Of a DNA stretch of 64,000 bases, positions 63,481 to 64,000 are shown in pieces. A model generated the notes under the pieces. It made no database searches. It was not told the DNA's origin and was given only the letters and a program-made list of their open reading frames with translations. The DNA comes from Rosistilla ulvae (GTDB taxonomy: Bacteria > Planctomycetota > Planctomycetia > Pirellulales > Pirellulaceae), in contig NZ_CP036261.1 in the NCBI RefSeq assembly GCF_007741475.1, forward strand, positions 5,519,798 through 5,583,797, given 5' to 3'. The position numbers and the translations under genes are program-made. The first letter of the stretch is position 1; each line of letters begins with the position of its first letter.

Positions 63481-64000
63481 ATGGCTGTCACGCATCGGTA
63501 CGGATCGGCTGGGGTTCTGATCCTGGCACTGATCATCGCCCCCCAAACAATCGCTCAGGATCCAGTTGCCGGGCGGGAGTTGTTCGAGCGGGAGTGGCAG
63601 TATGTCGATCGGGGAACAACATTCACCGCATGGAGTACAACAACTCGGATGCCGCAGCGGCGAGGTCGGGGGCGAGGTCCACGACCGCAACACCGCGACA
63701 GCGGCCGCGAGTTGACGTCCATGCTGCCCGCCGAGGGGATGGAGGGCATGGCCGATGGGCTGGGGCCGCTGCACAACGCCGTCTCTTGTGCGGCGTGTCA
63801 CCCTGGCGGTGGAGCATCGGGAGTGGAGCACAACGTGACGCTGATCACCGTCGACCCTCGATCACCCATTTTTGAACGGTCGGCGGGGCGTGGTGGTCGC
63901 GGACGTGCCGGAGGTTCCGACATGGACTTCTTTCCCGGGCTGGTCTCCGGCAACACGCTCTCCTTCAACACCGTCGTTCACGACCTCTCGACACGCCGCG
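63481..64000 (+). CDS. Di-haem oxidoreductase-like cytochrome, partial (3' end beyond window)
   Basis: The 173 visible residues begin with a signal peptide (VLIALIIAPQTIA-type, reading GVLILALIIAPQTIAQDPVA). GRELFEREW follows, an Arg/Gln-rich insert, then GMADGLGPLHNAVSCAACHPGGGASGVEHNV. That stretch has one CAACH haem site preceded by GLGPLHN, the signature of the DHOR/thiol-oxidoreductase-like di-haem family of planctomycetes and related bacteria. A second haem site would lie beyond the window. The insert at about residues 60-85 (RRGRGRGPRPQHRDS) is unusually basic. The substrate is unknown. Confidence 0.8.
   Translation, partial: MAVTHRYGSAGVLILALIIAPQTIAQDPVAGRELFEREWQYVDRGTTFTAWSTTTRMPQRRGRGRGPRPQHRDSGRELTSMLPAEGMEGMADGLGPLHNAVSCAACHPGGGASGVEHNVTLITVDPRSPIFERSAGRGGRGRAGGSDMDFFPGLVSGNTLSFNTVVHDLSTRR

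Overview
The window reads as chromosomal DNA of a planctomycete, most likely a Pirellulaceae relative (Rhodopirellula, Roseimaritima or Rosistilla type). This is inferred from protein families: two large cytochrome-c/DUF1549/DUF1553 proteins each followed by a DUF1501 protein, a DUF1559 pseudopilin-like protein, ECF sigma factors paired with FecR/LamG-type proteins, a DUF1571 protein, and long repeat-rich intergenic stretches. No rRNA operon or phage is seen. There is one tRNA and one insertion sequence.

Layout. 1-1.6 kb: end of an alpha/beta hydrolase gene overlapping mtnA (methionine salvage). 1.7-10.2 kb: a minus-strand type II secretion pseudopilus operon, gspG-H-I-J-K-L-M-like, with a secreted squalene-cyclase-fold protein behind it. 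The last operon gene appears to fuse a GspM-type anchor, a cadherin-like domain and a GspC/PilP-like domain. 10.5-12.6 kb: tRNA-Ala(GGC), its terminator, and a tandem satellite of about eight 217-bp units. 12.7-15.8 kb: a DUF1772 membrane protein and nrfHA (ammonia-forming nitrite reductase, with CXXCH at the catalytic haem). 15.9-24.4 kb: module 1, ECF sigma plus FecR/LamG protein divergent from cytochrome/DUF1549/DUF1553, DUF1501, DUF1559 and lipoprotein genes. 24.6-31.3 kb: mixed genes including a Crp-family regulator, dnaA and a cold-shock protein. 31.7-37.3 kb: envelope and isoprenoid genes, rseP (three PDZ-like segments) and dxr on the minus strand, ftsH divergent on the plus strand. 37.3-47.3 kb: transglutaminase-like protein, lipoprotein, hydrolase, zinc-ribbon coiled-coil protein, a GlcD-GlcF-type FAD/FeS oxidoreductase, an RlmM/FtsJ-like methyltransferase and secreted proteins of unknown function.

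47.3-59.8 kb is the most accessory-looking part. An IS1182-family element has 30-bp perfect terminal inverted repeats and a frameshifted transposase. Next to it lies module 2: ECF sigma, FecR, LamG/cytochrome/DUF1549/DUF1553, DUF1501 and a dihydrodipicolinate-synthase-like aldolase, all on the minus strand. Module 2 is bracketed on both sides, in the same orientation, by one family of palindromic intergenic repeats; the right side is a 251-bp tandem array. 59.8-62.9 kb is a membrane quality-control-like cluster (M48 peptidase, two small proteins, two TPM-domain proteins). The window ends inside a di-haem oxidoreductase-like cytochrome gene.

How the genes work together. The gsp operon would build the pseudopilus and its inner-membrane assembly platform; the secretin, ATPase and GspF are not here. 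The two ECF/FecR modules look like parallel, independently regulated envelope systems. Each couples a signal-responsive sigma factor to a large exported haem protein and a DUF1501 partner, which in planctomycetes are often discussed in connection with polysaccharide or sugar-acid use. The substrate cannot be read from the sequence. Assignments come from reading motifs and family resemblance by eye; no database search was run.
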